Below, piece after piece: positions 1-7,282 of a stretch of DNA of 8,988 nt; positions within the stretch are counted from its first letter, which is position 1, and each line of letters begins with the position of its first letter. The notes under the pieces are model-generated. The model was not told the DNA's origin. It made no database searches and saw nothing but the letters and a program-made list of their open reading frames with translations. The translations under genes were made by a program, and so were the position numbers. Origin of the DNA: Flavobacteriales bacterium (GTDB taxonomy: Bacteria; Bacteroidota; Bacteroidia; Flavobacteriales; Flavobacteriaceae); NCBI GenBank assembly GCA_002747735.1, contig PDQE01000042.1:1-8988 (forward strand). The letters run 5' to 3'.

Positions 1-67
1 CAAGAAACGTATATAACACCTCATCTTTGCACTTAAAAACCTTTGAAATATCTTGATATTTCTTCAT
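1..67 (-). CDS. 5' end of a gene truncated by the left window edge, product unknown
   Basis: Reading the minus strand from an ATG at 67, the frame stays open to the window edge and gives 22 codons beginning MKKYQDISKVFKCKDE. The fragment is lysine-rich and has no signal peptide or membrane segment, which suggests a cytoplasmic protein, but it is too short to place in a family. Support for a real gene is the perfect -7 element (TAGATTTG on the minus strand) whose last base lies 11 nt upstream of the ATG, an arrangement like that of other genes in this window. It lies downstream of the DUF5686 gene on the same strand but has its own promoter-like element. The alternative is a chance open frame, since 22 codons without a stop is not strong evidence alone. 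Confidence 0.5.
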   Translation of the reverse strand, partial: MKKYQDISKVFKCKDEVLYTFL

Positions 68-78
68 GCTTTTAAATA

Positions 79-86
79 CAAATCTA
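79..86 (-). promoter_or_regulatory. Bacteroidota-type -7 promoter element (TAGATTTG)
   Basis: This is an exact match to TAnnTTTG on the minus strand, 11 nt before the ATG at 67. I see no clear -33 TTG at the usual distance. It would drive the partial gene at the left edge. Confidence 0.45.
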
Positions 87-182
87 AAGTATTCTATACA
101 TTCTGTGAAAACATGATTAACCGAATTCAGGTTATAAAGAAGAACACATAAGATGAGAATTTATACATCTTTTCTGTAAAGG

Positions 183-281
183 CTAAAAGCTCAAGCCTAT
201 TAAGATGCCATCATTACTTTTTCCGCCAAAATACGATCGGATATAATCCACCCGTAGAAAACGTATCTTACCAATACCAAT
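183..281 (-). pseudogene. Lost original 3' end of the DUF5686 gene, in a shifted frame
   Basis: On the minus strand, the frame entered at ATT (281-279) reads I-GIGKIRFLRVDYIRSYF and then GGKSNDGILIGLSF, stopping at TAG (185-183). This has the look of the terminal strands of a DUF5686 barrel: a glycine-rich turn, an FLRVDYIRSY strand, a GGK turn and a last strand ending in Phe, the usual C-terminal signature of outer-membrane barrels. The annotated frame leaves this track after I783. The switch is equivalent to losing 3n+1 (or gaining 3n+2) bases at about 276-284. From memory, relatives have a few more residues (a GLDN-like stretch) between YSI and the GxGK motif, so a deletion of about 13 bp would fit. 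That size is inference. Confidence 0.75.
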
Positions 282-2629
282 ATAGAATATTCGCTGTAAG
301 GTTTATTATCAGCGGTAAATAAAGCTTTAGCCCCTATCACCATTTGGAACCGCAATTTATTTAACAATGGAATTTGGCGTAATAAATAACCCTTAAACTG
401 GTGCTGTGCATGAACTTCCGCAAAGTTGTCATCGGTACTGAAATCATAATAAGGCATTAATCCAAAACTTTTTAAATAGTTGACATTTAAGTTTACATGG
501 GTTTGATTACCGTCAAAATGCTTAAAATCCACAAATGACAGTTCATCTTTGCTTAAGAAAGAGCCTCCCTTTGCATAATAAGAAAAAGTACCTTTGTTTC
601 CCAAAGAGATATCGTGGTCAATAGCTATTTCGGCAAGTTGATAATTAAATTTTTTGTCTGATGCTCCAAAACCATTGGTGTAAACCACATTTAAAACCGG
701 ATATTTATTGGAAAAAATATTGAACTTTTCATCAGGCAATGAAATATACTCTTGTTTAAATTTAATCTGAGCTCCTACATAGGTTTTAAAAATACTATTT
801 TTCTCAAATACAGGACTTAAGTAATCATCCGGGGCTAAAGGGTTGTTTGAGCTATAAACCACATCGTCTTTATTTAAAATCACATAATCTGATTGATTAA
901 ACAGCGGTTTTCTGTCTTGATAGCTTATGCCGGCATTTAACCGTATGCCATTAACAATTTCCTGCCCACCGGACAGGGTAAGAAAACGCTTATCATAAAA
1001 TTTGGCAAAATTCTTTTCAAAAAACAATGAAGATACTGCATTAATCAATGGAGCAATGGGCTCAGAGGGGTTAAACTGCTCAATTTTTCTGCCGCCTTCT
1101 ATGGTTATAGATGGTTTGGTAACATCATTAAACTGATAGAAAAATCTGCCGCTTATTCTGAATTGTTCATCTGTTAAACCATAATCTATTTTAGAACTCA
1201 ACCAAAAATGCCGATGTTTTTCTTTGTAATTTTTATAAAAAGTAATATCCAGATTGGTTCGCCAGCCCTGTATCGTATTGTACATAGCATTAAACAGTGG
1301 AGAGCCTATAAAAATATTGTAATTTTTAAATGAATTTTGGTAATTATATCCTATTAAGATATTAGAAACAGATAATTTATTTCCTTTTCGGTCTAATGAG
1401 TCTAGATAAGGCTTTGATTCTCTTATTTCTTTAATGCTGTCTTTGAGCTTGTAATCATTTAATTCTTCTGTAGTTAAAGGTACGGGTCGTTTTAATTTCC
1501 AGAAAGTACTGTCTTTTTTATTGGCGTTTTTTACAATTTTTAAAATTTCATTGGTAAATGTGCCTTCTTTAAAACGGGGGTTAAATTTATAGTTTTTATA
1601 AACCGCAGTAAACCTACCATCTATACTAACACCAAATAGCCCAAATTTAAAGTCCATACTTTGTGAAAATAAGGCCCAGATACTGTCTTTTGCCGTGAGG
1701 GAATAATTTTGTTTTAACGCCAGTTTATTAACCATAGGCATCTGTATCTGCTTTCCCGTAACAGACACATCGGCAGCAAAAATTTCCCAACTGTCTTCTA
1801 CAATATAAATTTCTCCGCTAAATGCATTGTATGTTGGTTTTTTAGGCTCTACTTTTATTTTGTTTATTAAAAACTGGTCTTCGTAATAACTATTTAGCAA
1901 CGTGTATTTATAATAATTAAAAGCGTAATTGGCAATAGGAGAAACTATAGTATTTTCGCCAACTTCAATCAGATTTTTGTAAAGATTAAAATTAGCTTCA
2001 GAAGCCATATTAAAACTAAAACCATTGTCATTTCCACTCACTTTTGAAGCCAATATTTTCTCTTTAAAATCATTGCCCTTTTTGGCAATTTCCGAAATGG
2101 TTTCTGATAGATATACAACGCCACTACGAGTAGAATCTAAACCGCCTCCGAGGTCGCCCAAATCAAAGCCCATAATTTTTTTTGGAGCATTTTTAATTCT
2201 AAAAATGCCTCTGGAGTAAAATTCTGCGGTAAAATCATCAGTTTTTTCAAAATTCTGTTTGCGATGGGCAATAGCAGCTTTTATGATCCTGTGAGCCGGA
2301 TTTTCTTTGGTGCTGATAGTTACCTCTTCCAAGGCTAAAGCATCTTCTTTTAAAGTAACATTAATCTTGTGTGGAAAAGATGTTATATTAATTTTTTCTT
2401 TATGGGTTTCAAACCCTAAATATTTGTAAATTATGGTATATGTTCCCGATTCTGTTATGGATAATTCGTAATGGCCATTATCATTAGTAGTGGTTCCGTT
2501 ATAGGTATTTTCAATGTAAATATTAACAAAAGCCAACGGCTCGCCGTTAATGTCAGTTACCGTACCAATTACTTGTGCATAAACAAAAGAACCAAGTAAA
2601 AAAAATAGAAACGTAAGTTGTTTAGACAT
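200..2629 (-). CDS. CarboxypepD_reg-like / DUF5686 outer-membrane protein, frameshifted near its C-terminus
   Basis: The 809-residue product starts with a Sec signal peptide (hydrophobic residues 5-17, likely cut after VYA-18). Next comes a carboxypeptidase-regulatory-like beta-sandwich at about 19-105 (start VIGTVTDINGEPLAFVNIYI), then a DUF5686 region to the end, beginning near NPAHRIIKAA (110-119) and rich in amphipathic strands as in an outer-membrane barrel. Family members are widespread in Bacteroidota and their exact role is not established. The start is well placed: ATG at 2629 with a -7 element 19 nt upstream. The last 26 residues (from L784, ending KVMMAS) do not look like a barrel end. 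Another frame over the same DNA encodes a typical family tail ending in Phe at position 183, so a frame-changing indel near 276-284 replaced the final strands. The protein may be impaired, or the base call may be wrong. The frame is otherwise intact. Confidence 0.88.
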   Translation of the reverse strand: MSKQLTFLFFLLGSFVYAQVIGTVTDINGEPLAFVNIYIENTYNGTTTNDNGHYELSITESGTYTIIYKYLGFETHKEKINITSFPHKINVTLKEDALALEEVTISTKENPAHRIIKAAIAHRKQNFEKTDDFTAEFYSRGIFRIKNAPKKIMGFDLGDLGGGLDSTRSGVVYLSETISEIAKKGNDFKEKILASKVSGNDNGFSFNMASEANFNLYKNLIEVGENTIVSPIANYAFNYYKYTLLNSYYEDQFLINKIKVEPKKPTYNAFSGEIYIVEDSWEIFAADVSVTGKQIQMPMVNKLALKQNYSLTAKDSIWALFSQSMDFKFGLFGVSIDGRFTAVYKNYKFNPRFKEGTFTNEILKIVKNANKKDSTFWKLKRPVPLTTEELNDYKLKDSIKEIRESKPYLDSLDRKGNKLSVSNILIGYNYQNSFKNYNIFIGSPLFNAMYNTIQGWRTNLDITFYKNYKEKHRHFWLSSKIDYGLTDEQFRISGRFFYQFNDVTKPSITIEGGRKIEQFNPSEPIAPLINAVSSLFFEKNFAKFYDKRFLTLSGGQEIVNGIRLNAGISYQDRKPLFNQSDYVILNKDDVVYSSNNPLAPDDYLSPVFEKNSIFKTYVGAQIKFKQEYISLPDEKFNIFSNKYPVLNVVYTNGFGASDKKFNYQLAEIAIDHDISLGNKGTFSYYAKGGSFLSKDELSFVDFKHFDGNQTHVNLNVNYLKSFGLMPYYDFSTDDNFAEVHAQHQFKGYLLRQIPLLNKLRFQMVIGAKALFTADNKPYSEYSILVLVRYVFYGWIISDRILAEKVMMAS

Positions 2630-2648
2630 GAATAGGGTTTAGAAAAAA

Positions 2649-2656
2649 CAAACCTA
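2649..2656 (-). promoter_or_regulatory. Bacteroidota-type -7 promoter element (TAGGTTTG) for the DUF5686 gene
   Basis: This is an exact match to TAnnTTTG on the minus strand, with its last base 19 nt upstream of the ATG at 2629. No clear -33 TTG is visible. The transcript would have a short AT-rich leader with no Shine-Dalgarno site, as is normal in this phylum. Confidence 0.5.
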
Positions 2657-2814
2657 AATTTTTTAAAGAAAAACAGTATTTAATTATTTGTTAAATAATG
2701 AATTCATCTTGATTTTTTCTATTTCCTAAAAAACGGCTCAAATTTGTTTATATTTCTTTAGGTTAAAAATACTCGTAATATTTATGTCTGTGTTTTTTAC
2801 CTTAATGTGTAAAA

Positions 2815-2839
2815 TTTATCCTAAAAATCTTTATCCTAA
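2815..2839 (+). repeat. Two direct copies of TTTATCCTAA upstream of the DUF3817 gene
   Basis: The decamer TTTATCCTAA occurs at 2815-2824 and 2830-2839, 15 bp start to start, just upstream of the -7 element at 2856-2863. A one-mismatch version of its core lies inverted at 2758-2766 (TTAGGTTAA, complement TTAACCTAA). The position suits a regulator site, but the surroundings are so AT-rich that chance is possible. Confidence 0.3.
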
Positions 2840-2855
2840 TTTAGCTTAATAACCC

Positions 2856-2863
2856 TATTTTTG
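2856..2863 (+). promoter_or_regulatory. Bacteroidota-type -7 promoter element (TATTTTTG) for the DUF3817 gene
   Basis: This is an exact match to TAnnTTTG, ending 15 nt before the ATG at 2879. It overlaps the TTG at 2861 that would open the longest version of the ORF, which argues that this TTG is promoter DNA and not a start codon. Confidence 0.5.
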
Positions 2864-2878
2864 CAAAAATTTTATTTG

Positions 2879-3160
2879 ATGATAAACACATTTAGAGTGA
2901 TAAGCATATTAGAAGGCTTATCGTATATTTTGTTGCTATTTATAGCGGTACCCATAAAATATTTAAGTAATGATGAATTGTATGTAAAAATATTAGGTAT
3001 GCCGCATGGGCTTCTTTTTATGGCTTATATACTGCTGGCTTTTATCTTAAAACCTGACATGAAATGGAGCAATAAAGAATTTAGTTTTGTTTTAGCGGCC
3101 TCTGTAATTCCATTTGGCACTTTTTATATAGAGCGAAAATATTTAAGGGTTTCTTCCTAA
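2879..3160 (+). CDS. DUF3817-family small integral membrane protein
   Basis: The product is 93 residues from the ATG at 2879. Its features match the DUF3817 family: an N-terminal FRVISILEGLSYILLLFIAVPIKY membrane segment (residues 5-28, with the E-G-x-S-Y motif), the signature G-M-P-H-G-L-L-F-M-A-Y (40-50) opening a second hydrophobic segment, and a third segment at about 70-82 followed by a basic ERKYLR tail. The predicted protein is an inner-membrane protein with three helices. The family's function is unknown; members are usually about 90-110 residues, so this one is complete. A TTG at 2861 would add six residues but lies inside the -7 promoter match, so I prefer the ATG. The gene is divergent from the DUF5686 gene. 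Confidence 0.85.
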   Translation: MINTFRVISILEGLSYILLLFIAVPIKYLSNDELYVKILGMPHGLLFMAYILLAFILKPDMKWSNKEFSFVLAASVIPFGTFYIERKYLRVSS

Positions 3161-3225
3161 TCCTACGCTATAAAAAGCTGGACAGACTTTTAAAAGGAAA
3201 AAAAGATTAATTCCTGATAGAATAA

Positions 3226-3420
3226 GGTATATTATATTTTATCAACATTAAATTGAATGTTTACAGAGATTCTGCCAACAACAAGGAAAGAGGATTGGTT
3301 TTCCCGGAATTAAAGTTTTGGGAAACTTTTTTTGATAAGGGTGTAAAAATTATACCTTTCAGAACTCATTTTGTAAAAATTAGAAAAAGTCAAGAGGAGT
3401 TCATTGCCAAAAATAGTTAA
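3226..3420 (+). CDS. Short open frame of unknown nature, possible gene remnant
   Basis: This frame is open for 64 codons to the TAA at 3418-3420 and has no ATG; the first usable start is a TTG at 3253, giving about 55 residues. The product is soluble-looking and charged, with segments such as LVFPELKFWETFFDKG, VKIIPFRTHF and a polar end KSQEEFIAKNS, a composition more protein-like than random AT-rich DNA. I do not recognise a family. The lack of an ATG or promoter match in front suggests either the 3' end of a decayed gene or a chance frame. A shorter overlapping frame from the ATG at 3258 (18 codons, MFTEILPTTRKEDW) looks less likely. The stop overlaps the -7 element proposed for the SulP gene. 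Confidence 0.3.
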   Translation, partial: GILYFINIKLNVYRDSANNKERGLVFPELKFWETFFDKGVKIIPFRTHFVKIRKSQEEFIAKNS

Positions 3421-3425
3421 ATTTG
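3418..3425 (+). promoter_or_regulatory. -7-like element (TAAATTTG) immediately before the SulP start
   Basis: This is an exact match to TAnnTTTG, ending only 3 nt before the ATG at 3429. If used, transcription would begin at or just inside the start codon, giving a leaderless or nearly leaderless message. No -33 TTG is seen 17-23 bp upstream, so the match may be fortuitous and the gene may be read from further upstream. Confidence 0.3.
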
Positions 3426-3428
3426 TGT

Positions 3429-5153
3429 ATGTTTAATAAGCTATTTCCATTTTTAACCTGGTTGCCTTCGGCTAAATATACTTGGAAAAAAGACCTTATC
3501 GCCGGGTTTACCATTGGAGTAGTCTTAATTCCACAAGGTATTGCTTATGCCATTTTAGCCGGTGTTCCGCCCATTTACGGATTATATACCGCTCTTATTC
3601 CTCAGATTTTCTATACTTTCTTTGCTACCTCAAAATACTTAGCTGTAGGCCCTACAGCTTTGGACGCATTAATTATGGCAACAGGAATTTCTACCTTAGC
3701 TATTGTAGGAACAGAGCATTATTTAACCTTAGTTCTTGTGCTTACTCTCATGGTAGGGGTAATACAGGTTTTACTGGGTTCGCTCAGGTTGGGTTTTGTT
3801 ATGAATTTTGTGTCAAAACCAGTGCTTACCGGTTTTATAACAGCTGCGGCAATAATAATTAGTATTAGTCAATTTAAGAATCTCATGGGGCTGGATGCTG
3901 CCAGAAGCAATCAATTTTACGAGCTTGTAGGAAATTTAATTCGCAATTTAAATACTTTACAGTTAGAAAGTTTTATCATTGGTATTTTGACTATTATAAT
4001 CATTTTTTGGCTAAAAAAAATTAATAAAAAAATTCCTGCACAGTTAGTAGTAGTTGTTATTGGTATAATTGTAATAAAATATTTTTACCAATTTTTTAGT
4101 GAAGTTGATATTGTTGGATATGTGCCTGCCGGATTGCCTAAATTTGCCGTGCCTGCACTTACCTATGATTTGTTTCTAAATCTTTTGCCCATTGCTTTTA
4201 CTCTCACTTTTACAGGATTTTTACAAGCCACTACTATTTCTAAAGCCTTGGAGGAAGGGCAAATGGACTCTGACCTAAATACCAATAAAGAACTTATAGC
4301 CTTAGGAATGGGAAATTTATTTGGTTCATTTTTAGGTAGTTATGTGGCTACCGGCAGCTTTTCTCGTTCGGCACTTAACAAAGAATCCGGAAGCCTTTCG
4401 CCATTATCTAATTTTTTTGCAGCCTTTTTTATTGGATTAACCTTGTTGTTATTAACTCCGGCATTTTATTATTTACCCAAACCGGTATTGGCCGCAATTA
4501 TTATTGTTGCCGTAGTACAACTTATAAAAATTAACCAAATAAAGTTTCTCTGGAAAACCAATAAAAATGATTTTTTTATGATGCTCATAACGTTTATCGT
4601 TACGTTAATGCTCGGTATAAAAGAAGGCGTATTAGTTGGCGTTTTGGTTTCTATTTTCGTAGTGGTCTATAAATCCTCTAAACCACATATGGCGGTATTA
4701 GGCAGGGTGCCGGGCACTAGTCATATTTTTAGAAATGTGGAGAGATTTAGCGATGTTATTACTGATGATGATATCCTTATTTTAAGATTTGATTCCGATT
4801 TATACTTTGCAAATGCTAATTATTTTAAAGAAAAATTAGACTTTATTGTAAAAAACAAAGGGCAAAAACTAAAGTCCATTATCATGGACATGGCCAGTAT
4901 TAATACCATAGACAGCACCGGTATTGCCACGCTTAAAGAAGTGATGAAAAAATACAATACCAAAGGTATTACGTTTTATTTTACTGATATAAAAGGGCCG
5001 GTTAGAGATTATATCACCAAAAGTTTATTGATTAATGAAATAGGGATAAAAAATTGTTTTATGAACATTGAAGAAGCAATGGCTTATCTCAATGACAGAA
5101 GAGGTAATAAACACTCTAAATTTTCAAAATACATAGAACAGACCAATATTTAA
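3429..5153 (+). CDS. SulP-family inorganic anion transporter with C-terminal STAS domain
   Basis: From the ATG at 3429 the product has 574 residues, normal for bacterial SulP (SLC26-like) transporters, which move sulfate, bicarbonate or other anions across the inner membrane. Visible hallmarks are KDLIAGFTIGVVLIPQGIAY (21-40) running into AILAGVPPIYGLY (41-53), AVGPTALDA (72-80), the scaffold motif around GSYVATGSFSRSALN (303-317), and hydrophobic helices to about residue 413. The cytoplasmic STAS domain spans about 447-553, with FDSDLYFANANYF (454-466) and the helix-capping D-S-T-G (495-498). The substrate cannot be told from sequence; no carbonic anhydrase or cysteine-biosynthesis gene adjoins it. 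A TTG at 3423 would add two residues but overlaps a promoter-like element, so the ATG is preferred. The frame is intact. The gene converges with the thioredoxin lipoprotein gene. Confidence 0.93.
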   Translation: MFNKLFPFLTWLPSAKYTWKKDLIAGFTIGVVLIPQGIAYAILAGVPPIYGLYTALIPQIFYTFFATSKYLAVGPTALDALIMATGISTLAIVGTEHYLTLVLVLTLMVGVIQVLLGSLRLGFVMNFVSKPVLTGFITAAAIIISISQFKNLMGLDAARSNQFYELVGNLIRNLNTLQLESFIIGILTIIIIFWLKKINKKIPAQLVVVVIGIIVIKYFYQFFSEVDIVGYVPAGLPKFAVPALTYDLFLNLLPIAFTLTFTGFLQATTISKALEEGQMDSDLNTNKELIALGMGNLFGSFLGSYVATGSFSRSALNKESGSLSPLSNFFAAFFIGLTLLLLTPAFYYLPKPVLAAIIIVAVVQLIKINQIKFLWKTNKNDFFMMLITFIVTLMLGIKEGVLVGVLVSIFVVVYKSSKPHMAVLGRVPGTSHIFRNVERFSDVITDDDILILRFDSDLYFANANYFKEKLDFIVKNKGQKLKSIIMDMASINTIDSTGIATLKEVMKKYNTKGITFYFTDIKGPVRDYITKSLLINEIGIKNCFMNIEEAMAYLNDRRGNKHSKFSKYIEQTNI

Positions 5154-5202
5154 ATCGAAAAAATGCAATATCCGAAAGGGTAGGTTCAACCTCTAAATGC
5201 AA

Positions 5203-5229
5203 TTTTTGCTGTTACAAATTTAGCAAAAA
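5203..5229. terminator. Weak hairpin between convergent genes, possible bidirectional terminator
   Basis: TTTTTGCT (5203-5210) and AGCAAAAA (5222-5229) form a perfect 8-bp inverted repeat around an 11-nt loop. It lies in the 104-bp gap where the SulP gene (stop at 5153) and the thioredoxin gene (stop at 5258) converge, which is where a shared terminator would sit. The stem has only two G-C pairs and no separate T-run, so it is a weak candidate. Confidence 0.3.
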
Positions 5230-5257
5230 GATTAACAGGCTTTTCATATACTAAGAG

Positions 5258-6373
5258 TTAGAACCCCTTTTCAGGGTTAAACAACTGATTTATAAATACC
5301 TTCAATTCCTCTCCATGTAAGTCTTTCGCCAATATTTTACCTTCTTTGTCAATAATAAAATTTACGGGTAATGCCGTAACGGTATAATCAAAAACTGCTG
5401 GAGTTTTAAATGCTTCTAAAGAAGATACATTTATCCACGTTCGCCGGTCTTGTTCTATGGCTGCTGTCCAAAGTTCTTTTTTGGTATCTAAAGAAATGCC
5501 ATAGATTTCCAGACCTTTATCCTTATATTTTTGATACATCTTACACAGTAAATCGCTTTCCCTTCGGCATGGGCCGCACCAACTAGCCCAAAAATCAATA
5601 ATAGTATATCTTTGTTTTACATCAAACAGGGCAATATTTTGCCCAAAAGCATCGGGTAAAGAAACATTGGCTGCTATTCCACCTACAGCCGTCTGTTGTA
5701 ATCGTAGTACTTTTTCTTCTAATTTTTTTGTAATGCTCAATTGCGGATACTTCAATTTAAAATCCTCAACCAATCCTTTATAAAATGGAATATTATTATC
5801 GCCTATCCATCGTAAAGAAGTGGGATACAGTGCAATACTTTCAGATAAGTTTTCTTTTATATAATTATTGAGTTCTGTTATATGCGTTTTATAATTTTCT
5901 ATCTCCAAAGCACCAAGTGAATCAATAATCATTTGGTTTGGGTTTTCCTTTTCTTGCTCTGCTAAAATTTTCCTTCTGATGTTTTTAACCAAATGTTCCA
6001 GAGATTCTTCCCTAAAACGCTCAAATAAATTATATAAATTCGTATCATCGGAACCCGAAACCACAACCGTATCCGTGTTGATAGTTATATTTACAGATTG
6101 GCCAATATTTAATAAAAGTGGAATGGCCTTTCTATCGTTTATTTCTAAAGTATAGAAATAGGGTTCGTCAAAAATAATTTTTTCAAAGGTGCCATTTGCA
6201 TTGACCAACAATGTATCTACCACAATATGATCTTTTTTTTCAATATCAGTTTCTTTGAAAAGCAGTATTTGGTTGGAAATTTCGTTATCAATTTGTCCTT
6301 TTATAACTATCGCCGGCTCTTTTTTTGGTGTACAAGCCATTAAGATTATAAATAAGAAAAAAATATACCTCAT
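5258..6373 (-). CDS. TlpA-like thioredoxin-fold lipoprotein with DUF4369-like N-terminal domain
   Basis: From the ATG at 6373 the product has 371 residues and begins MRYIFFLFIILMAC, a lipoprotein signal peptide with lipobox L-M-A-C and lipidated Cys14. A DUF4369-like beta-rich domain follows (about 22-107), then a charged helical stretch (about 110-230). The TlpA/AhpC-TSA thioredoxin domain runs from about 237 to the end, with FWASWCGPCR (261-270, redox Cys266 and Cys269), GISLDT (292-297) and the cis-proline segment TALPVNFIID (333-342, Pro336). It probably acts as a periplasmic, membrane-anchored thiol-disulfide oxidoreductase; its client is unknown. A longer frame opens at 6439, but its extra 22 residues overlap the hydrolase gene's end and would bury the signal peptide, so I reject that start. 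It lies 31 bp after the hydrolase stop, so the two are probably co-transcribed. Confidence 0.9.
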   Translation of the reverse strand: MRYIFFLFIILMACTPKKEPAIVIKGQIDNEISNQILLFKETDIEKKDHIVVDTLLVNANGTFEKIIFDEPYFYTLEINDRKAIPLLLNIGQSVNITINTDTVVVSGSDDTNLYNLFERFREESLEHLVKNIRRKILAEQEKENPNQMIIDSLGALEIENYKTHITELNNYIKENLSESIALYPTSLRWIGDNNIPFYKGLVEDFKLKYPQLSITKKLEEKVLRLQQTAVGGIAANVSLPDAFGQNIALFDVKQRYTIIDFWASWCGPCRRESDLLCKMYQKYKDKGLEIYGISLDTKKELWTAAIEQDRRTWINVSSLEAFKTPAVFDYTVTALPVNFIIDKEGKILAKDLHGEELKVFINQLFNPEKGF

Positions 6374-6404
6374 AATATGAATATAATGTCGAAAATAAGA
6401 AATC

Positions 6405-7187
6405 CTAATTACAAGATTTAACAAAAGATTCAAGTGCAAGAATACATTTTTCTCTATCTTCCAAATAACTCATGTGGCCACCTTTTAACATAATCAGATA
6501 AACATCTGTGCCTTTATAGGTTTTTATCAGATTTTCCAAATTTAGCACAGTGTCTTCTCTGCCTATTATAATTGATTTTCTAAATTGAGCCTCTTTAAAA
6601 AAAGAACTGTAATCCGGCCGTATTTTCATCCCCTCTAAGGCATTGACAATCCCTTGTTTCTCCATTTTTCTAGCTGTATTTATCAACTTTTGAATATCTT
6701 TTTTATACAATTCTCTATGGCCTTCTGAAAACAAATTTGGAATAGATTCGGTTAAAAAGCCGGTTTTATCATTTTTGACAACTTCTATCGCTCTGTCTCT
6801 AATTTCCTTTTTTTCTTCCGAATCTGAAAATGGCGTAGAATTTAACAGACAAATACCTTTTACACTGTGGGTATATTTATCAGCGAAAGCCAAACTCACA
6901 TAACCACCCATACTGTGACCTATGAGGATAACCTTTTGTAATTTAAGACTTTTTAAAAGCGTAAAAACCATATCCGCCTGATTTTCCATAGTATGGATAT
7001 AACCGATGTTTCCGGTTTTTCCATGTCCCAACAAATCAATGGTGATTATACGGTTGTTTTTTGATAATTTCTCTGCTATTTCTTTCCAAATGGTATAATC
7101 CTCTAAAAAACCGTGTAACAGCAGAATAGCAGTTCCTGTGCCGGTATCAGTGTAATGAACAGTACTGTTTTTATAATTAAATTTCAT
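6405..7187 (-). CDS. Alpha/beta-hydrolase fold protein
   Basis: From the ATG at 7187 the product has 260 residues, standard for single-domain alpha/beta hydrolases. The order of motifs is complete: HGFLEDYTIW (25-34, oxyanion hole), DLLGHGKTG (51-59), the nucleophile elbow GHSMGG with Ser92, an acid in GREDTVLN (Asp212), and the catalytic His238 in GGHMSYLED. There is no signal peptide, so the enzyme is cytoplasmic. It belongs to the broad esterase/MenH-like group; the substrate cannot be assigned, and no menaquinone genes are nearby. A TTG at 7205 would add six residues but overlaps a near-match to a promoter element, so the ATG is preferred. The start codon lies inside a 19-bp sequence repeated 95 bp upstream. 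It is probably the first gene of an operon with the thioredoxin lipoprotein. Confidence 0.9.
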   Translation of the reverse strand: MKFNYKNSTVHYTDTGTGTAILLLHGFLEDYTIWKEIAEKLSKNNRIITIDLLGHGKTGNIGYIHTMENQADMVFTLLKSLKLQKVILIGHSMGGYVSLAFADKYTHSVKGICLLNSTPFSDSEEKKEIRDRAIEVVKNDKTGFLTESIPNLFSEGHRELYKKDIQKLINTARKMEKQGIVNALEGMKIRPDYSSFFKEAQFRKSIIIGREDTVLNLENLIKTYKGTDVYLIMLKGGHMSYLEDREKCILALESFVKSCN

Positions 7188-7200
7188 ACGTTTAAATTTT
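7182..7200. repeat. 19-bp direct repeat, copy 1 (covers the hydrolase start codon)
   Basis: TTTCATACGTTTAAATTTT on the plus strand is identical to 7277-7295. On the minus strand it reads as a leader plus start, AAAATTTAAACGTATGAAA, with the hydrolase ATG at 7187. The identity stops on both sides. Confidence 0.7.
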
Positions 7201-7202
7201 TG

Positions 7203-7210
7203 CAATGATA
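7203..7210 (-). promoter_or_regulatory. Imperfect -7 element (TATCATTG) before the hydrolase gene
   Basis: One mismatch to TAnnTTTG on the minus strand, with 15 nt between its last base and the ATG at 7187, a spacing like that of other genes here. It overlaps the in-frame TTG at 7205. It is weak on its own because it is a one-mismatch hit in AT-rich DNA. Confidence 0.25.
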
Positions 7211-7228
7211 TGTGATTCAGTTGTTTAA

Positions 7229-7282
7229 CTATTTAGATAGGTAATAGCCTTTGTCTACCAAATGCCCATTATGGGCTTTCAT
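7229..7282 (-). CDS. 17-codon ORF starting in the second 19-bp repeat, doubtful
   Basis: An ATG at 7282 opens MKAHNGHLVDKGYYLSK and stops at TAG (7231-7229). Its leader and first two codons are identical to those of the hydrolase gene because of the 19-bp repeat, so it has the same translation-start context. It contains the GCCCAT-T-ATGGGC palindrome. It could be a leader peptide, the start of a duplicated and decayed gene, or chance. Confidence 0.15.
   Translation of the reverse strand: MKAHNGHLVDKGYYLSK

Noticed and set aside
180..198. AGGCT / AGCCT inverted repeat as a terminator for the DUF5686 gene
   Set aside because: The stem is only 5 bp with a 9-nt loop and no T-run, and it falls inside the original coding tail of the gene.
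2025..2219. Plus-strand frames inside the DUF5686, SulP and sulfatase genes (also 3482-3862 and 8120-8347)
   Set aside because: They lie entirely within well-supported genes in other frames, have no family features and are chance shadows.
5182..5192. AGGTT-C-AACCT palindrome in the convergent gap
   Set aside because: A 1-nt loop is sterically impossible, leaving a stem of about 4 bp; too small to call a terminator.
5262..5278. AACCC / GGGTT inverted repeat at the end of the thioredoxin gene
   Set aside because: It consists of the gene's own last codons (N-P-E-K-G-F) and has no T-run after it.
6374..6439. Upstream start for the thioredoxin lipoprotein, adding 22 residues
   Set aside because: It would overlap the hydrolase gene and place 22 extra residues before an otherwise perfect lipoprotein signal peptide starting at 6373.
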